Assembly: GCA_023485185.1 (NCBI GenBank)
Contig: JAMCZP010000177.1
Span: 1 to 8,244, forward strand
Source of the DNA: Gammaproteobacteria bacterium
GTDB taxonomy: Bacteria; Pseudomonadota; Gammaproteobacteria; Pseudomonadales; Halomonadaceae
Direction: 5' to 3'
DNA: 8,244 nucleotides
The notes below the pieces were generated by a model, which was not told the DNA's origin, made no database searches, and saw only the letters and a list, made by a program, of their open reading frames with translations. Each line of letters starts with the position of its first letter. Within the stretch, counting starts at the first letter, position 1. Positions 6,281-8,244 of this stretch are shown here, in pieces. The position numbers were made by a program, and so were the translations under genes.

Positions 6281-8244
6281 TTAAAGTGGCGTCAGCTTAG
6301 CAAAACCAAGTACCAGCCATTTAACCCCTTCGCCTTCAAAGCTGACCTGAACCCGCGCACGAGCACCTTCGCCTTCTGCATTTAGAATAATCCCTTCGCC
6401 AAATACCGGGTGCTCGACTCCCTGGCCAACGTGCAAGCTAGGCAAATCGCCACTGCTTTCGATGCTTTGCTGGGCGAAGGAATTACGCGAAGCGGTGACC
6501 GGGAGTGAAATATGTCCGCGCAAGCGGACTTCTTCGAGCAAATGTGGCGGCAGCTCACGCAAGAAGCGCGACGGGCGTGGGAACACCTCTTTACCGTGCA
6601 AGCGTCGTGTTTCGGCGTGAGTCAGGTAGAGCTTCTGCATGGCGCGGGTGACGCCTACGTAACAGAGCCTGCGCTCCTCTTCGAGTCTGCCCGGTTCTTC
6701 AAGCGACATCTTATGGGGAAACAGGCCTTCTTCAACGCCTGCAATAAATACCACCGGGAACTCCAGGCCTTTGGCGGAGTGCAGTGTCATCAGCTGAACG
6801 CTATCCTCAAACTCTTCCGCTTCGTGGTCGCCAGCGTTAAGGGCAGCTTCGGAAAGGAAGGCTTCCAGCGCCGCCATGCCTTCGCCCGCTTCAGGCGCTT
6901 CAAACACATCGCCTTGAGTAAAGGCGCGGGCGGCGGTGACCAGCTCTTCAAGGTTTTCCACCCGTGCTTGACCTTTCTCACCGCGCTCGCTTTTATGGTG
7001 CTCAATCAAGCCGGTATGCACCGTCACGTGATCGATAATTTCGTGCAGCGCCATGCCTGCCGCGTCGTTATCCAACTGCTCAATCAGGTTGGCGAAGGTT
7101 TGTACTGCATTGGCGGCACGGCCTTTCAAGGTGCCATCGTGAATCGCATCGTGAAGCGCCTGCCACAATGGCACGCCTTGCTCACGGGCACGCAGGCGGA
7201 CAATCTCCACGGTGCGCGTGCCGATGCCACGTGTGGGCACGTTAATGACTCGCTCCAGCGAGGCATCATCATCGCGGTTGAGCAGCAGGCGTAAATAGGC
7301 CAAGGCATTTTTGATTTCCAGACGCTCGTAGAAGCGGTGCCCACCGTAGATACGGTAGGGCATACCTTGGCGAATCAGCGTCTCTTCAAGCAGCCGCGAC
7401 TGGGCATTGGAGCGGTAGAGAATCGCGATATCCCGTCGATTAAAGCCTTCGTCAACTTTCTCTTTAATGGTATCAACGATATAGCGCGCTTCTTCTAGGT
7501 CGTTAAACCCGCCGTAGATTGAGATCGGCTCGCCTTCAATGCCGTCGGTCCACAGGTTTTTACCCATCCGTTCGCTGTTGTGGCTAATCAGCGTATTAGC
7601 AGCTTCTAGAATCGCACTGGTAGAGCGATAGTTCTGTTCCAGCCGGACGGTATGGGTTTGCGGAAACTCCTGTTCAAAGCGGCTGATATTCTCCACTTTG
7701 GCGCCGCGCCAGCCGTAGATTGACTGATCGTCATCACCCACCGCGGTCATCGGCGTCTTCATGCCGGTGAGCAGTTTTAACCAAGCGTATTGAAGTGTAT
7801 TGGTGTCCTGGAACTCATCCACCAGTACGTGCCCAAAGCGCTCCTGATAGTGGTTTAACAGCGCCGGATTATCGCGTAGCAGCTCTAGGCTTCTCAGCAG
7901 TAACTCGCCGAAGTCGACAAGACCGCCCCGCTCGCAGGTTAACTGGTAGCGCTCGTAGAGCTCGACCATCTGCCCCATATAGGCATCGCCAGCCACATTG
8001 ACCTGGTGCGGGCGCAGGCCTTCCTCTTTACAGCCGGAAATAAAGTGCTGCACCTGGCGCGGCGGGTAGCGCTCGTCGTCAATGGAGTAGTCTTTCAGCA
8101 GCCGTTTAACCAGCCGTAGCTGGTCGTCAGAATCGATGATTTGGAAGTGCTGGGGCAGCCTGGCATCCTGCCAGTGGGTACGCAGCAGGCGGTGGGCGAT
8201 GGAGTGAAAGGTGCCTACCCATACATGGCGCATTGAGAGGCTAA
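6281..8244 (-). CDS. uvrD: DNA helicase II UvrD, N-terminus beyond the window
   Basis: UvrD is a 3'-5' superfamily 1 helicase of nucleotide excision and mismatch repair. Counting from the internal Met at 8231-8233, 650 residues show motif Ib WVGTFHSIAHRLLR (5-18), Walker B VLVDEFQD (136-143), motif III VGDDDQSIYGWRGA (165-178), motif IV LEQNYRS (198-204), motif V VQLMTLHSAKGLEF (479-492) and motif VI EEERRLCYVGVTRA (518-531). A C-terminal Tudor-like segment (about 601-650, VGQGVEHPVFGEG) follows; in this family it contacts RNA polymerase. The frame stays open to the window edge (Ser-Leu-Ser before the Met). The first 90-100 residues, including Walker A GxGSGKT and the TFTNKAA motif, lie outside, so that Met is not the start. 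Length fits the 720-residue E. coli protein. Nothing suggests the gene is broken. Confidence 0.95.
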   Translation of the reverse strand, partial: SLSMRHVWVGTFHSIAHRLLRTHWQDARLPQHFQIIDSDDQLRLVKRLLKDYSIDDERYPPRQVQHFISGCKEEGLRPHQVNVAGDAYMGQMVELYERYQLTCERGGLVDFGELLLRSLELLRDNPALLNHYQERFGHVLVDEFQDTNTLQYAWLKLLTGMKTPMTAVGDDDQSIYGWRGAKVENISRFEQEFPQTHTVRLEQNYRSTSAILEAANTLISHNSERMGKNLWTDGIEGEPISIYGGFNDLEEARYIVDTIKEKVDEGFNRRDIAILYRSNAQSRLLEETLIRQGMPYRIYGGHRFYERLEIKNALAYLRLLLNRDDDASLERVINVPTRGIGTRTVEIVRLRAREQGVPLWQALHDAIHDGTLKGRAANAVQTFANLIEQLDNDAAGMALHEIIDHVTVHTGLIEHHKSERGEKGQARVENLEELVTAARAFTQGDVFEAPEAGEGMAALEAFLSEAALNAGDHEAEEFEDSVQLMTLHSAKGLEFPVVFIAGVEEGLFPHKMSLEEPGRLEEERRLCYVGVTRAMQKLYLTHAETRRLHGKEVFPRPSRFLRELPPHLLEEVRLRGHISLPVTASRNSFAQQSIESSGDLPSLHVGQGVEHPVFGEGIILNAEGEGARARVQVSFEGEGVKWLVLGFAKLTPL

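Noticed and set aside
6512..7294. Open frame of 260 codons on the plus strand opposite uvrD
   Set aside because: It lies wholly antisense to a well-supported uvrD frame with intact helicase motifs, and its product shows no recognisable domain. It is a shadow of codon bias.
8231..8233. Methionine codon near the right edge as the uvrD start
   Set aside because: The frame continues open to the window edge, and the product would lack Walker A and motif Ia, which all UvrD helicases need. It is an internal Met.

Overview
The window looks like chromosomal DNA of a marine or halophilic gammaproteobacterium. A Halomonas-type genome is my best guess, from the moderately high GC content, the long-form PstA, the YciA-type thioesterase, the Tat-exported TRAP binding protein and the UvrD style. 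That placement is inference from remembered protein families, not from a database match.

Layout, left to right. Positions 1-99 are a perfect inverted copy of 1032-1130, which is internal pstA sequence. This copy replaces the normal 3' end of pstB. From there to 4412, all on the minus strand, lies a high-affinity phosphate uptake cluster that reads right to left: pstS (3423-4412, TTG start), pstC (2197-3315), pstA (776-2200) and a 3'-disrupted pstB (9-782). The 107-base gap between pstS and pstC holds a near-perfect two-repeat Pho box, a candidate -10 element, a strong Shine-Dalgarno and a 17-codon leader ORF whose stop overlaps the pstC start. Region 4413-4530 is the divergent upstream region of pstS and yciA; I see no convincing Pho box in it. 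yciA (4531-4944, plus) encodes a hotdog-fold acyl-CoA thioesterase. A strong bidirectional terminator at 4996-5024 separates it from the convergent dctP-like gene (5054-6148, minus), a Tat-exported TRAP binding protein of the 2-oxoacid/TakP type with no adjacent membrane subunits. The last 2 kb is uvrD (6281-8244, minus), a DNA helicase whose N-terminal part lies beyond the window.

How they work together: PstS captures periplasmic phosphate, PstC and PstA form the channel, and PstB supplies ATP hydrolysis. PhoB would drive at least the pstCAB part through the internal Pho box. The other three genes appear functionally unrelated to phosphate and to each other.

I found no new defence, mobile or biosynthetic system. 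Most worth a second look are the fold-back junction that destroys the end of pstB (possibly an assembly or amplification chimera), the Pho box plus leader ORF before pstC, and the pairing of a compact PstC with a long PstA.
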